This document shows, one piece after another, positions 1-13,100 of a stretch of 64,000 nucleotides of DNA. The translations under genes and the position numbers were made by a program. Below the pieces are notes generated by a model. It worked only from the letters and a program-made list of their open reading frames with translations, made no database searches and was not told the DNA's origin. The stretch comes from Pleodorina starrii. Lineage: Eukaryota > Chlorophyta > Chlorophyceae > Chlamydomonadales > Volvocaceae. The stretch lies in assembly GCA_030267565.1 (NCBI GenBank), contig BRXU01000005.1:2205501-2269500 (forward strand), in the 5' to 3' direction. Every line of letters starts with the position of its first letter. Position 1 is the first letter of the stretch.

Positions 1-2292
1 ATCGCATGTTCCTGGTGGACACCCGGCAGCTGTCCCCCCCTGGATCCCCGGGAGGACCCTCCCAGGAGTTCCACGTGCTGGGCGCCACCGGCAACGGTGT
101 GTTACATGCGCGTGTCCGTGCATGTGTGTGAGTGTCTGTGCGTGTGTACATGCGTGTGTGTAAGTGTCTGTGCATGTGTGCGAGAGGAGGTCTCGAGCTG
201 ATGAGTTGGGTTTGAAGGGGCGTGGCACCGATTTGAGTTGGGGCCGGGGTAAAACTCGCTGTCGCTGCGGGGCTGATTTGGGTCGGGGCTGATTTGGGTC
301 GGGGCTAGAACAGTTGCCCCCCTCCGGCTCCCCTCGACTCCCTGCCCCCTCTCCCCCTCTCCCCCGCGGCAGTGTACGCTGTCCGCATCTGCCGCAGCCC
401 CGCCTGCACCTGCCCCGACTACGCCAAGGGTCACCTGTGCAAGCACATCCTGTTCGTGATGCTGAGGGTGCTGCGACAGAGCCCCGACAACCCACTCATA
501 TGGCAGGTGGGAAAAGGGAGGTACCGTACGCAGGTACCGCGACGAGGGAACCTCCTCCTCCTCCTCCTTCGCCTTTTGCCTACCGTATTCGGATGGTATT
601 ATGATCTTAGATCCCCACCTCCCTCGCTGATTACCCGGCCCCCTCTCCCGGGTACGCCTACGCCGCAATGACACCCCCTTGGGCTCCGGCCTATACGTGG
701 ATAACCCCCCGTCCTGGGTAAGCCCATGCGCAAGGACACCCTCATACCCCCCTTCCCTCCCCAACCCTCCCCGCCGCTCCCCAGAGGGCCCTTCTGACCA
801 GCGAGGTGGAGGCAGTGCTGGGCCCACTGGCGGCAGCGGACGGTTCCGGAGCCGCCGCCGCCGCCGGCGGCGGCGGCGGAGCCATCGATCAGTCCGTGCT
901 GGCGGCGGAGCGGGTACGGCAGCGGTACGCAGCAATCACTGGCGGAGCGGCGGCGGCGGCGGCTGGTGAGTGAGGGAGTGAGGTAAAAGAAAACGGCCCG
1001 GGACGAGGGAGGGAGGGAGGGAGTGGCCGCCGGTGAGCGGGGCGGAAGGGCCGGACGACGCGCCCGGTCCACAGCACTTTGGGCGGTGGCCTCCCGCCCC
1101 TGGAGGAAGAGTCCCTTGCTCTGCCGCCGTCGCGTCCGTCCCACCGCCGCGGTGTCTTACCTTCATAAGGCGTCCTCCTCCGGAAAAAAAGGGTCTCGTT
1201 GTTCCGCCGCCTCACCTCCCTTATACCACCGCTCCAGGGGCAGCCGGCGGCGGCAGCGGCGGCGGTGTGCAGCGGCCGGTGGAGGGCGAGTGCCCCATCT
1301 GCTACGAGGATATGGTGCCTGGAGGCGGAGGGCGGGGGGCTGAGGCCATCACGTTCTGCAGGTCGTGCGGCAACAACATGCACAAGGCCTGCTTCGAGTG
1401 AGTGCGGGTGGGGGGTGGGGAGGGTGGGTGTGCAGCGACGTGGTAAGGCTGGGGGGGAGGTCCCGAGGGGGGCTCCATGTGTGTGTTGCCGGCCCAGGGG
1501 CAGGAGGGGTGTGGGGGTGAGAGTGGGGGTCGCCCCTCCGCCCGCTTGTACACCCCCCCCACACACACATACCCACCTTGCCCCCCTCTTGCCCTTCCCC
1601 CCGCCGCCCCAAACAGCCGGTGGGCCAGCAGCAAGCGCTCCGGCGGCCAGACCGTCACGTGCATCTACTGCCGGGCGCCCTGGCAGACCGCCGCGGGTGC
1701 GGGGGGGGTGCGTGGGGACGCTGGGGGCTGCTGTCCCGGGTCGGTGGGTGGGTGGGTGGATGGGTGGGTGGGGACTGAGCGACCCGGGGGGGCTGGGCCA
1801 AACACTGCCTGCCGCGTCTCACCACCCGTCCCGTCTCACCGACCGGCCAACCAAACGGTGGCTGCGCCCTCCGAGGGGGCAACTGCCTTGCGCCTACCCT
1901 CCATCCATCCTACCTCCTCCTCCATCCACCCTCTTGCATTGGTCATTCGTCTTCAACCTGATCAGCCGCAGCCATACGTGATGATGTAATGTTTACATTC
2001 ACCACCTGCTGCCATCCTCATTCCCTCCTCGAAAAAATATTGGTCATTGGGGTTTCTTTTGCACCACCCTCCGTCGTTAGGTGGTGGCGCCGCCACCGGC
2101 GCCGGCTCCGGTGCCGCCGGCGGTTCGGGCAGCGGCTACGTCAACCTGTCGCAGTACAGCGACGCGCACCGCAGCGCGGCCTCCCTGGAGGAGCTGTACG
2201 GCAGCAACGCCTACTTTGTCATGGCCAACAACGGCGACATGAGCCGCCGAGACGCGATCCGGATGCACCAGGCCGCAAGGGGCTGGTCCTGA
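1..2292 (+). CDS. SWIM/RING-type E3 ubiquitin ligase, ZSWIM2-like, 5' end outside window
   Basis: Predicted E3 ubiquitin ligase. Exons read: <1-96, 373-506, 785-965, 1238-1397, 1617-1696, 2081-2292, all with GT/AG introns and matching phases; the stop is TGA at 2290-2292. The first exon joined to the second gives a SWIM zinc finger with the C-x-C...C-x-H signature (CTCPDYAKGHLCKH). A Gly/Ala-rich spacer follows, then a RING finger starting CPICYEDM, continuing CRSCGNNMHKAC and ending CIYCRAPW. SWIM followed by RING in this order, and the wording of the RING (ITFCR..CGN.MH..C), match the animal ZSWIM2/MEX family. The N-terminus is missing. The C-terminal exon is Gly/Ser-rich, then ends in an uncharacterised tail. 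Intron 2 carries a family A repeat before its acceptor. The substrate cannot be inferred. Confidence 0.72.
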
Positions 2293-4525
2293 ACTACCGG
2301 GCTGTAGCTGCATACAGCGCCGGGAAGCGCGCCGAAACGGTGTGGTTGGTCATTGTGCACGGTGCCGTGTATGTTGGTGTGTTGCGTGTGTGGTGGGTCT
2401 TAAAAGGGTTTTAGCGCCCAAAAGACGGCTTTTGCCTCATTCTGTTTCCATCTTTCTCCCACATCGCTCTCTCTCCTTCCGGTGCGGGGCTTTGCGCGAC
2501 GACGGCCGCATGCTTCAGCGGCCGTATCGGTTTGGATGAGCATCGTGTGCCTTGAGGGGCGTGGCGGCGTGTTGGCGTCAGTCGACTGCTGAAGCAAGCA
2601 GGTCGGAAGAGGGGCTGAAGTGCAGTCTGTGTTGGGAGGGGAAGGCAGCAGGCCGCTCCGAACGCGTACTGTGCTTTCAAGTAGCAAGCGTGCGCCCATC
2701 CAGCCTTTGGTACACGGTAGGCGACACGCAGTACGACAGACACGTTGCTGAGGACAGTTAATCGTAGTGACACAGTCCCACATGCTAACAAAACAACGGT
2801 TGACTAACCGCCATGGCCACTGGAATCATTCTGACTGCTTCGCGTGTCATGACGGATTACTGAATTCGTTCGATTTGTGGGACAGGCGCGCTGGTCTGAG
2901 ATCGAAGGCGAGGTTACGGTGTAATGTCGCATGGGTCTGTGGGTCGCTGATGCGTATCATATTTGAGATGTGGTTGGTTTGGAAGATGTGTTTTATGGTT
3001 GGAGTATTTCCATTGCGTCGATCTCCTGGCAGTCTGGTGGTTTGCTTACCTGTGGTTGGTTTCTGGTACGGCAGTCATGATCTGTTGGTTCTTAAGGGTC
3101 ATTTCGACGCTGTCCCAGCGTCTCGTGTCACGATTGACTGCTCGACGCTTAGTCGTAGCCTGATTCGCGACAGTGAGTATCATGTGAGGAATTAGGATCA
3201 TTGGGCGAATGTAGCCCAGGCCTCCCGTGGAACGATGAGACCCGGAAATCGCGTACCGAGGAGCACTGCTCGTTTGTAACGGAACCCTGACATATTTCGT
3301 AGTCAGACTACTGGCCGGTCTATGAATTGGGCTACGGAGCAGCGAGTTCGTCAGCCTGATGGTGCTACCTGATGGCGTTCCTTCGGCGGCTTTCCGTTAT
3401 TCCAGCTTTGGTGCTGCAGGCGGAATATTCCTATCTGCTGCCATTGCTTCACTTTCCTCCTTCTCTTTCTACCTTAACACCACAACCTTCGAGTTCTGGT
3501 ATCCAGAGTGTGTGAAACCCAGCGAGTACGGTAATCGGGCGTGACACGCGCACCTCCGGCGCCACTCAAATGCCGCACGACCATTCCATGTGCAGGGATT
3601 CGTGTTAGACAGGCAACACGTGAAATCAACGGCCGACATGGCGCTTATGCTATCGCGATACGACACAGCTGCAGGTCTCATGACTCGAGCCCGTCCGCCT
3701 TGCCCTCCAGAACAAATCCAGGTCCTCATCTCCACAATACCGGGTATTAGGCCCTAACACAGGACTCGTGTTCTTAAGCTGAAGCGAAAGGCAAGGCCCC
3801 GCAAACCAACGACTGCCAAATGAGACGGGGCGTCCGGGGCCCAGGCCCTCACTCCCCTCCACTCTCCGAACAAGAACGTAAGAATTGGTCATAACTGCGA
3901 CGCGTAGAGAAGGCCATGCAGCGGCAGCCACGCACCGGACCACCCAAAACGAAGGCCGGGCGCCGCCGAGCAGGAGAGCAACGCATCGTGGATTCTTGCA
4001 GAAACGCATGCAGCCACCCCGTCCGCCCCATCAACAGCGGCACCCGAGCCCAGGTGACCAGACGCCGGCAGATTGCTGCTGCCCGGTCTCGCCCCGGTCT
4101 AAAGGCAACAACTAAAATTTACAAAGCAGTGAGTAAGCCCCAGGGCAAGTTGCTGTTCTTGCGCCTGCATCCATCCCTCGGCCGCACCTCTCGATACGGT
4201 AGAACGGTACACATCGGTGCAGCGTGGAGGCCCCTCAAACAAAACAACCGTATCATACATTCCCAAATGGGTGATTCGCGATACAACATACAAGCCATAC
4301 AAGCCGTTCAGACCATAGCAGCCGAAGGAAAGGTGGTACAAAGCCTGCTCATGGCACCCGCGGTCCTCGCAGCGCAGCGAAGCCAGGCGCGCGCGCACTG
4401 TTTGCGCTTTTGACTGCCCGCTCCCGCCGTCCGTGCAAGCGCCTGCTCGCGCGCGAATGCTTTTATATTAAGAGCATCCGTCGCCGAAGCGAGCCGTCCG
4501 GCAGGTATGGTCCGCCAGCAAAACC
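2293..4525. other. Convergent 3' region between the SWIM/RING gene and the anchored protein
   Basis: No protein with recognisable features is seen on either strand, and base composition is less extreme than in the genes. A TGTAA at 2920-2924 (+) could end the SWIM/RING mRNA. On the minus strand, TGTAA at 4123-4119 lies about 400 nt past the stop of the next gene and fits its 3' end. Open frames here, such as + 3916-4413, lack homology and domain signs and were not called as genes. Confidence 0.5.
4119..4123 (-). terminator. Putative poly(A) signal TGTAA
   Basis: Reverse complement of TTACA, about 400 nt downstream of the TAA stop of the minus-strand gene ending at 4526. TGTAA is the usual polyadenylation signal of chlorophycean algae, and the distance is normal for their 3' UTRs. 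Confidence 0.45.
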
Positions 4526-7525
4526 TTAGGCCACGGGCCGAGCCTCGCCTTCGTCCCCGTCCTGCTTCCGGCTGCCCTGCTTGCGGCGGAGGGCTGCGGC
4601 GGTGGCGGTTGTTGCGGCGGCGGCGGTGGCGGTCGCGGCGGCGGCTGCCGGGCGGCTTCTGAGCACGTGCAGCACCAGCGGCTTGCGGATGATTGCCACA
4701 CAGAACACCGCCACTGCCAGCACCATGACGCCGCCCAGCACCTGCATCCCCACCAACACCACACACACGCGGCAAGCAGCGGAGGACGAGCGTAAGAAGA
4801 AGAAGAAGAAGGATTCTTAAGGAAAGCGGTGGAGGGGAATAATCGCGGAGGTTATCGGAAGACGCGGAGGCGGACAGCGGTGAAAGTGACAACACATGAC
4901 GAGATGTGTTGCCACGCCCCCGGAACGCATGTCCGCCAAACACAGAAGGGCAACAAAGCAGCGACGACATTATCCCACATAGCAGCGAGAGCCACCGTTC
5001 TGCCCGCTTTCCGCAGCCGAGCAGCCCTTTCCTCCTGGCCCCCCTGCCCCCACCGCTCGCCCAACCCTTCCGACTGGCGCGTAGCACACCGTCCATTTAA
5101 GGCCCACATTCCAAATCCAGATCGCCGCGGCCGACGTGCGCGCCGGCGCACCTCTCCATCTCTCACCTGGCTCACACCGCGCTGGCCCCGCGCGCCGCCG
5201 TCGCTGCCCTCGGCCGCCCCGACGCCGTCCTCCGCCCGCGGCTCACCAACCCCGGGGATCACCGCCGCCAGCCGCCCACGCAGCCAGCCGCCCAGCGACG
5301 CCAATGCATCGCCCGCGCGCTCGAGGGCGCCCGCCACGGCATTCACCACACGAGACACCAGGGTGGGGCCGCCGGCGCGCGGCGCGGCGCCCGCCGAGGC
5401 GGCGGCGGAGTCGCCACTGCCGTCGCTGACGGAGATGTCCACATTCTCCGGAGCCGGCAGCAGGTGTGGGGCGTGGATGCCGGCGGCCAGCAGGTAGCGA
5501 TCCTGGGGAAGAGAAAGAAGGGAAGTACGGGATGCAGGAGAGAGAGAGAGAAAGAGCAAGGGAGAGAACGTGTGTGAGGAACAGGACGCACGATGGATTG
5601 GCTTGATGCAATTGGGCTACGACAGCTCCACAATAACAACACGAAGACCGATCGATTTTCCTTTTCTTGTCCCTGCCTGCAGCCAGCAGACGGCGCGCCG
5701 ACGCTTCTGCGCACGCACCCCAGGACCCAGCCCCGCCTTCCCTGCCCGTAGTCAGTGCCCTTACCGGCAAAACAAGGTTGCCTTCAACCATCCTCCAGCC
5801 CGCATCCTTACAACTCCCACCCCCGGCTCCCTCCGCTTGGCACGGTTCCGGCCCTCCGTTTCTCCTTTCCACCTCCTCCCAACCCCCCCCCTCCATACGC
5901 GGGCCTTCTCCGGCCCTACGTCCAGTAGCGCCCTCTCTCCCCCTCTCCTTCCTCCCACGCTCACCCACCCACCCACCCACGTCCACCCACCAGGTCGTCG
6001 CACTGCCGCAGCATGAGCTCACGGACCTCGGGGTCCTCCATCATGCACATCACCACCTCCCGCTGCATGCCCGGCCGCCGCAGCTGCGGGCGCAAGTGCA
6101 GGCGCAGTAAGTCGGTAACAGTCGGTGACGGTGGTCAACGGGCACCGGCGGTCAACGGGGAAGCGAAAAGAGGACGGCATAGGGCATCATGGGAGTCGGG
6201 CGGCGGTGTCAGCCAATGCACACAGAAAATGCTCGAGGACACACTGGAGTACCAAAAGACGAGACACAAAAGCAGCAAAGGCAGGGTAAGGCAAGACAAG
6301 GAGCCCCTGATTCAGAAAGGGATCACACACACGCTCTGACCGGCGCCCCTCGGGAGTCAGGACTCCCCACCCACCCACCATGCGCGTGGTGATAGCCATG
6401 AGGTCCTCCAGCTGCTCGCGGTCCCGCTTGCGGCCCAGGGCCAAAGCGTCAGCGTTGGCGGCCGCAGCGGCCTCGATCACGGCGTTGGCCAGCCGGTCGT
6501 CGCCGAAGTCGCTGCTGGCACGGCTGCTGGCGCTGCCGCCGCAGGCGTCCTCGGCGTCCTCGCCGGGCTCCGTCACAATGGGTCCCACCGAGGAGGAAGA
6601 GGCGCTGTGCGTATAGATGGGGGAAGCAGGGGCGGGGGATGAAAAAAGCGCGAAGTTTGCGATGTGGGTTTTGCGTTTCCTGACCTGGGAAGGCGCTGGG
6701 AGGGCGCGTAGTGCATTCGCGAAGCGGGAAACGCGTTGGCAGCAGGGGAAGTTGCCCGGGGTGGCAAAATGTGGGGCGCTGCTGTGGCGCACCTGCCGTC
6801 CCGCCCGCCAGCGCAACGCACGTACCTACCCACGGTGCGGTCGGGGAATTTTGCCAGAATCGAGCCCCCTAATCCCCGCACACACCAGACCCGCACACAC
6901 CAGACAAAACAAGACGTTATCCTCCCCCAACCCCGAGCCTGGAGCCTGCGAGCCCATCATCGGTCTGGGGTTGGCCCCACGCACCTGCCGCCCCACAGGG
7001 CCATGACGGTGCTGGCGGCCTCGTCCACGTCCTTGCGGTCGAAGGGCTGAAAGACCACCAGCTCGTCCTTCATCTCAGCTAGCACCCAGCCCTCCGTGTC
7101 GCGGTCAACAATCTTGCTGTTGGCATGCAGCTGCACCGCCTGGCGAGCGCCCTGCAAGCATGCACCGTCGCGACCGGCCGGACAGCACACAAGCAGCAGC
7201 GCCGAGGGGCGCAAGCTTAAGAATGCCTGTCTAGAAAGGGACCGTAGCGACGTGTAGAGTTGCGGTTCAGCCCGCCTGTACCCTGCCACGTTGGCCAGGT
7301 TCCGTCGGAACCCTATTGCGCGGTTGCCCTCGCCCAGGCGCATCAAGACAACCCGCGAGCAGAGGTAGTAATGGCTAACGCTGTACAAGAAGGCTGGGCA
7401 TGGCTCACCTGTGGCGCTGGCGGAGCCCGAGCCTGGGCGGGGCCTTGGGCGACATTCGCAACTGTTGCAGCAGCAGCCGCAGCAGCGGCTGGGCGGGACG
7501 CAAGCTTTGCGATATGACCAAACAT
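4526..7525 (-). CDS. Predicted C-terminally anchored membrane protein of unknown function
   Basis: Not recognised. Six exons on the minus strand: 7525-7409, 7151-6985, 6604-6379, 6083-5991, 5502-5167, 4741-4526; phases agree at every junction, giving 384 residues. The start chosen is ATG at 7525; an upstream in-frame extension exists but looks non-coding. The N-terminus (MFGHIAKLASRPAAAA...) is basic and Ala-rich and might be an organelle targeting peptide. The middle is hydrophilic and acidic (EDPEVRELMLRQCDD). The last exon opens with one hydrophobic segment at about residues 314-333 (VLGGVMVLAVAVFCVAIIRK), followed by a short Ala-rich basic tail, so a single-pass C-terminal anchor is likely. 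It is divergent from SEC3, with 312 bp between start codons. Confidence 0.6.
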
Positions 7526-7837
7526 CCTTCTTGACGGTGTGCAATTACACGAAAACCAAAGCGTTCGTTCTGTGCCCTCCCAATGTCCCAAACCCTCCTG
7601 CTGAGACCACGCCGTTGGTAATAACAGACTTGACCGCCTTTCGACTCTGGGCTTCTTAAGGCAAGCTGAAAGAAGCAAAGCCTGCTGTTTCGCGTCTGCG
7701 CTTTGTACCAACTACCGTACAATTTCGCGCCCGTGAGAACCCCATTTCCTTTCTTTGGATCGTGTCCAACGTAATCCCAATACGCACTTTGTAATCATGA
7801 TCTTCGAACACCGCATTGAATTATCGCCTAGGCCGCC
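7526..7837. promoter_or_regulatory. Shared divergent 5' region (anchored protein / SEC3)
   Basis: 312 bp separate the two start codons of oppositely transcribed genes, so both promoters and 5' UTRs must lie here or overlap the genes. No clear TATA box was seen. The SEC3 ATG has the context GCCGCCATGAG. Confidence 0.45.
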
Positions 7838-9471
7838 ATGAGCGGAAAAGGGTTGGTTGATGCCGGGCTCCTCCGCGAGGCTGAGGCGCTTTTCGCAAAC
7901 ACGGATGAAATCCTCATAGCTGCTTTTCATGTGCTGAAAGTTAAACAGCAAGGAGAATCCACGGGATCGCAGCTTCTGAAGGCGCTCGGAGGCAAGGTGC
8001 GCTCGGGAGCGGAACCGACAGCTGGGGCTGCCCCTTGGCTGTCGCCGGGGGCCGTGCTCGCCCATCCCTGCTGGACAGCCTCCCTCCCCCACGAACGTCT
8101 GCACCAAACTAATTATGCACACCTACCTTTGCACACCTGCCTTTGCACACCCACATTTCCAGGTTTTATCATCGACGCAGCTCCTTAGCCTCACCCACTC
8201 CCGCACACGCCCGCCCACCTACAAACCAACCCACATCACGCGCCCGCCTTTCGCACTCCACACTCCAAGTCCCCGCCTCTCTCTCCCCACCTCTTCCCCC
8301 ATCCAACCCCACAGACCTTCCTCGCAAAAGAGGCCCCCCAGCCCCGGCTGCTGTGCCTCACCGTCCGCCGCAGCAAGCAATCCCGCAGCTTCAAACCCAC
8401 ACTCCACACCTGCAAGCCGCCCGGCGAGAACACCAACAACTCGCTAACCCCGCCGCCGCCGCCGCCCGGCGGCGGCGGCGGCGGCGGTTCCGGCAGCGGC
8501 TCCGCTGCCGCCGCGGCGGCGGCAGCCGCCGCCGCCGCCAGCAAGTCCTACCCGCTCAAGAGCATCACGGAGATTGTCGTACCGGCGTACAAGTACGAGC
8601 ACAATCCCGTACACCTGCTGGAGCTGCGCTTCAGCGACGCGGGCAGCTACAGCACGCGGGGGGAGGTGGTGAACCAGTTCAAGCTGCGTAGCCATGAGGA
8701 GCTGCTGCTGGTGCTGGCGCTGCTGCTCAATCTGCTCAGGTAACGCAATGAAGATACCTGCTGAGGTAACGTAATGAACAAGGAAACGGGTTTGGAGGTG
8801 GGGGAGGTGGACAGGTAACGCGGGTGGTAACGCTGGTGGTACGGTAATGAACAAGGAAAGCGGGCTACAAAAAAGAGGCTGACAAGCGCTACTGGCAAGG
8901 ATCAGATGGTAACGCGGGTGGTAACGCTGGTGGTAATGAACAAGGAAAGCGGGCTACAAAGAAGAGGCTGACAAGCGCTACCCCCTTGCCCTACTCCCTG
9001 GCCCCTCCCCCGCAGGCAGTACAGCAGCAAGCTGCCCCGCTTCACTGGTTTGGAGGTGGGGGAGGTGGACAGCTGGTGGCTGGGACACACGGCGGCGGTG
9101 CTGCAGGCACTGGGGGCGTTTGCGAGGGAGGTTCTGATGCCGGGTGGGTGGGGGGGTGGGGGTGGGTGGGTAGGGTGGGTGGGTGGGTAGGGTGGGTGGG
9201 TAGCTGGGTGGTCAGGGTGGGTGGCTGAGCGGGTGGTCGGGTGTGTGTGGGGGGGGCTTAGGAGGGTGGGGGCTGGGTGGTAGGAAGGAGGCGGCGGGGT
9301 GGAAGGCGGGCGGCCAGGACCCAAAAGGCCGCGCCTGGTCTTTTGCTTCCTCCCTTACCGAACGAATCTTCTCTTCTCTTATCTTCTCTTATCTCCTCAT
9401 CTCGTCCCTGGGGATCCTCCCCCCGAACCGCCCGCAGGCGGCGGCGCCGACGGCGAGGACGGCGGCCCCGG

Positions 9472-9503
<32 letters not shown>

Positions 9504-10157
9504 CTCGCGTGCTGCTGAGTGCCAAGGAGGAGCGGGACCTGGAGGAGCTTCTGGACATGTTTGCGATGGGGGTGGGGGATGTGGGGGAGTTTGAGGCGAG
9601 GCTGGCGGCAGAGCACGAGGCGCTGGAGGTAAGGGGGGTGGGGGTGTGGAGGGGGGGTTTGGGGGTGGGGGGATGGGTGGGACACCCCCTACCTTTGTAT
9701 GCGTTCTCAGCCGTGTGTCCGCCTGTCATTGTTGGACCGCTTACTTTATTCTCCACCTGCCCTCGTTCGGTAAGTATCGATGGCGGTTCTGGGTCGGCTC
9801 GCTGACGCCGTCTGCCTCCCCCTTCGCTGCTCCGGGCTCCCTTTTCCTTGATGACCCAGTCCCAACACACGCACCCACACACCTACACCTACACACATAC
9901 ACACAAGCACACACCCACACACCCACACACCCACAAACCCACACATCCACACACCCACATACACATAAAACACACACACATATCCACACCCACATCCACA
10001 CCCGCCAGGCTGCCAACGTGCACTCCATCATGGTTTCGGTGCCGGCGGCCGAAGCGGTGGTGGGCCAGATCCGCAAGACGCAGGGCCTGCTGGGTGAGTG
10101 AGTGTACGACAAGAGGCGTAGGACAGGCAGGACGTGTTTGGCAGACATGTTTGTGCG

Positions 10158-10189
<32 letters not shown>

Positions 10190-13100
10190 GCCCTCCCCCA
10201 CCCCGCATCGCCCCCACTCCGTCCTAACCTACCGTCCTCCCCACCACCTCTCCCGCTACCCTGACCGCGGCTTTCAATCCCTAACCCTGCAACCTCCCTC
10301 CCACACACACACACCTATCTCCGTCCCTTGCCCGCGATATCTTTTATATCACCCCCGTCCTTACCCCACACACACACAACGTCCGCAGCACCGCAGGTCT
10401 TCTTTTTTCATTCTTGCATATTCACTTTTCAACCCCACCCCACCCCGCACACACACACCCGCTGCGGCTCACCTCTGCTTACCTCTGCCGGTCCCCAGCG
10501 GGCCTGGACTACCAACCCCCTACGCACCTGCCCCGCCCCCCCCCTTTTCCCCCAACGGGCGGCATCTGCGGCATCTTTTCCCCCCTGCGGTGACAACATC
10601 CGCAGTGACTCATTCTTATATAAAGGAGCATATCACTCCCTGACCCCCCTGCGGTATCTTTATCTTCTTACGCGCCCCCCTTCCCCGCCCCCTCCCCCCC
10701 CGCCCCCCCTTTCTCTCTCCCCCAGAGGACCTGGACGAGTACCTTCTCGTATTCGACACCAAGTTGCGGCACATGCGTGAGGACATCGCCGCCATTGAGG
10801 CCTCCAACAACAGTCTGGAGCTCAACAGCAGGAACAACAACAAACGGCCCAACACGTTGCTGGTGGGTTTGGGGGGGGGGGAGGGGAGGGGAGGGGAGGG
10901 GAGGGGAGGGGAGGGGAGGGGAGGGGGGGGGAGGGGGGAGGGCGGAAGGCGGAAGGCGGAAGGTGGAAGGTGGAAGGCGGAAGGCGGAAGAGGGAGGGAG
11001 GGAGGGAGGGAGGGAGAGGAGGTGCTCCGTTCTCTCACCCCCCGGAAATAATTCTTCTGAACTACGTTACCGCTTACGGGTTCCGGCCTACACGTTTATA
11101 CCCCCTCCGCCTCCCCTCCCCGCCCAGGAGCTCTTGTCTGATCTGCGGCTGCCCCCAGATGCCGAGGCGGCTCTGGAGTCGCCGCCGTTCGGGAAGGACA
11201 GGTAAACCCCCCGCTGCCACCCACCTCTCCGCTCCGTTCGGTTCTGATCTTGTTCGGTTGGGTTCGGTTCGGTTCTGTGGATGCGCGGTGGGGCGGAGGC
11301 CGCTCGCCGTCGCCGACGCCTTCGCCGCCCTCGCCGCCGCCACCGGATGTGGCGGATATGCGGCGGAAAGGACGGCGCAACTGTTTACTTCTCCCTCCCT
11401 CTGTCCTTCTGTCCTTCCCCACTTCTAACCCACTCCTCCAAACAACTACCGCCCGCGCCCCCGCCCCCACCTCCCCGGCCTATACGTGGATTTCTCCCCC
11501 CTTCTCCCCCCTACAAACCCCCCTTCTCCCTCCCCACCCCCGGGGTGGGACCTTCCGACGTCTCCTCCAGTCGTCTGGTCCCCATCACTCGGGCCGCCTG
11601 GCAGCTGGTGTCCAAACTTCGTCGACTGGATCCCTCCGCCCCCGGCTGCCTGTCTATGTACCTGCTGCAGATGAGGGTGTGCCAGGTGGGGGCAGGGGGG
11701 TAAGGGGGAGTGTGTGTGTGGGGGGGGGTATCCACGTATAGACCGGAGCCCGTGGGGGGGGGGTGGGAGGGAGGGTGGGAGGGTGGGGAGGAGGGTGGGA
11801 ACTTGGGATGACCCCCGGACCCCCCTTCACTCCGTCCGCATTTCACAACCCTCCCTCCCTCCCTCCCTCCCTTACGGGGGTCCCTAGGTCGCCTACGCCC
11901 CTCCGCTGCGGCATCGTCTCACCCTCCTCGTCCCACACCGCGCGTGGACCCCCCCCCTGACGAGATGGCCTTCTTCTGTTACTTTACCGTTCACGGGCGC
12001 CGGTCTATACCCCCGTGGAGGTTCAGCGGTGGTAGCAGCATGATCAACAACGTCCGCAGTGACTCATTTTTATATAAAGGAGCTTATCACTCCCTGACCC
12101 CCGTGGATACCCCCTACCCCCCCCCCCCCGCCCCCCCGCAGGAGGCTCGTGAGTCTCTGGAGGCTCTGTCCTCCCGCTTCGTGGCCCGCTGTCTGGCCCA
12201 GCTGCGGGCGGTGTTTAATGCGGCGGTGGAGGAGGTGGTGGCGGCGGTGGCGGCAAACACGGACAGTGAGACTGCGGGCCGAGCAGTAGCGCTTTGTGTG
12301 TGTCTTGAGGGCCGGGGCAGGGCAGGGCAGGGCAGGGCCTGCGGGTAATAAAGACGGAGAAGATATGTGCGGGGAGATATGCCGTTTCGGGCCCCGCGTT
12401 TCGGGGCGGCTGGGAGGATGGAAAAGGATTTTGGCAGACGAGTGCGTCCTCTTCTCGCCTCCTATTCCCAATCCATCCTATCCCCAATCCCCCGCAAACT
12501 CCTCCCCGCTGCTCCCCAGAGGCCTCCCGACTGGTTCCCCCCTCCCACGACCGCCTACGTGCCGCCTGCGTTCTCCACGGGGAGTTGGTGCGGGTGGTGG
12601 CGGCACTGGACCCACCCGCAATGACACGAACACATGCAGCATACGCGCAGGCATTCAACATGCTGCTGCGGTAGGGGGTTGGGGGGGCTTAGGGGGGGTT
12701 GGGGGTTGCTTACTTCTGGTTCGCTGTGGTTTCTGGTTCGTGGCGGCGTATTATTAGGAAAGGGGGGTTGAGGGTGGGGGTTTGGGGGGGCTGGGGGATT
12801 GGGGGGTGGGGTGGGGTTTGGGTTGGGGGGCTGGGGATTGTGTTGGTCGGTTGCTTCTTGGTCGCTTACTTCTGGTTCGTCCTGTCCTGTGACTCCTGTC
12901 CTGTGTTGGTTGCCTTCGCAGTAAGGAGCTGCGGGTCAGTGTGGCGGAGCTCAGGAAGGCGGCCTCCCTGGACATGCAGGTACGGTATGAATCTCCTCCC
13001 CATGACGTACTGCCGTACTACTTGTCGTACAGCCTGCCGTACATGCCTCGTGTGATGGGTACCAAGGGTGCAGCCCCTCAAGTGTTGTCCCACCCACCCA

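Noticed and set aside
3916..4413. 165-codon + strand ORF
   Set aside because: Overlaps the probable 3' UTR of the minus-strand gene; no domain, no splice partners, no codon pattern like its neighbours.
12080..12090. TATATAAA in SEC3 intron 8 as a promoter TATA box
   Set aside because: The same motif occurs at the same place in every family B copy, on either strand, so it belongs to the repeat.
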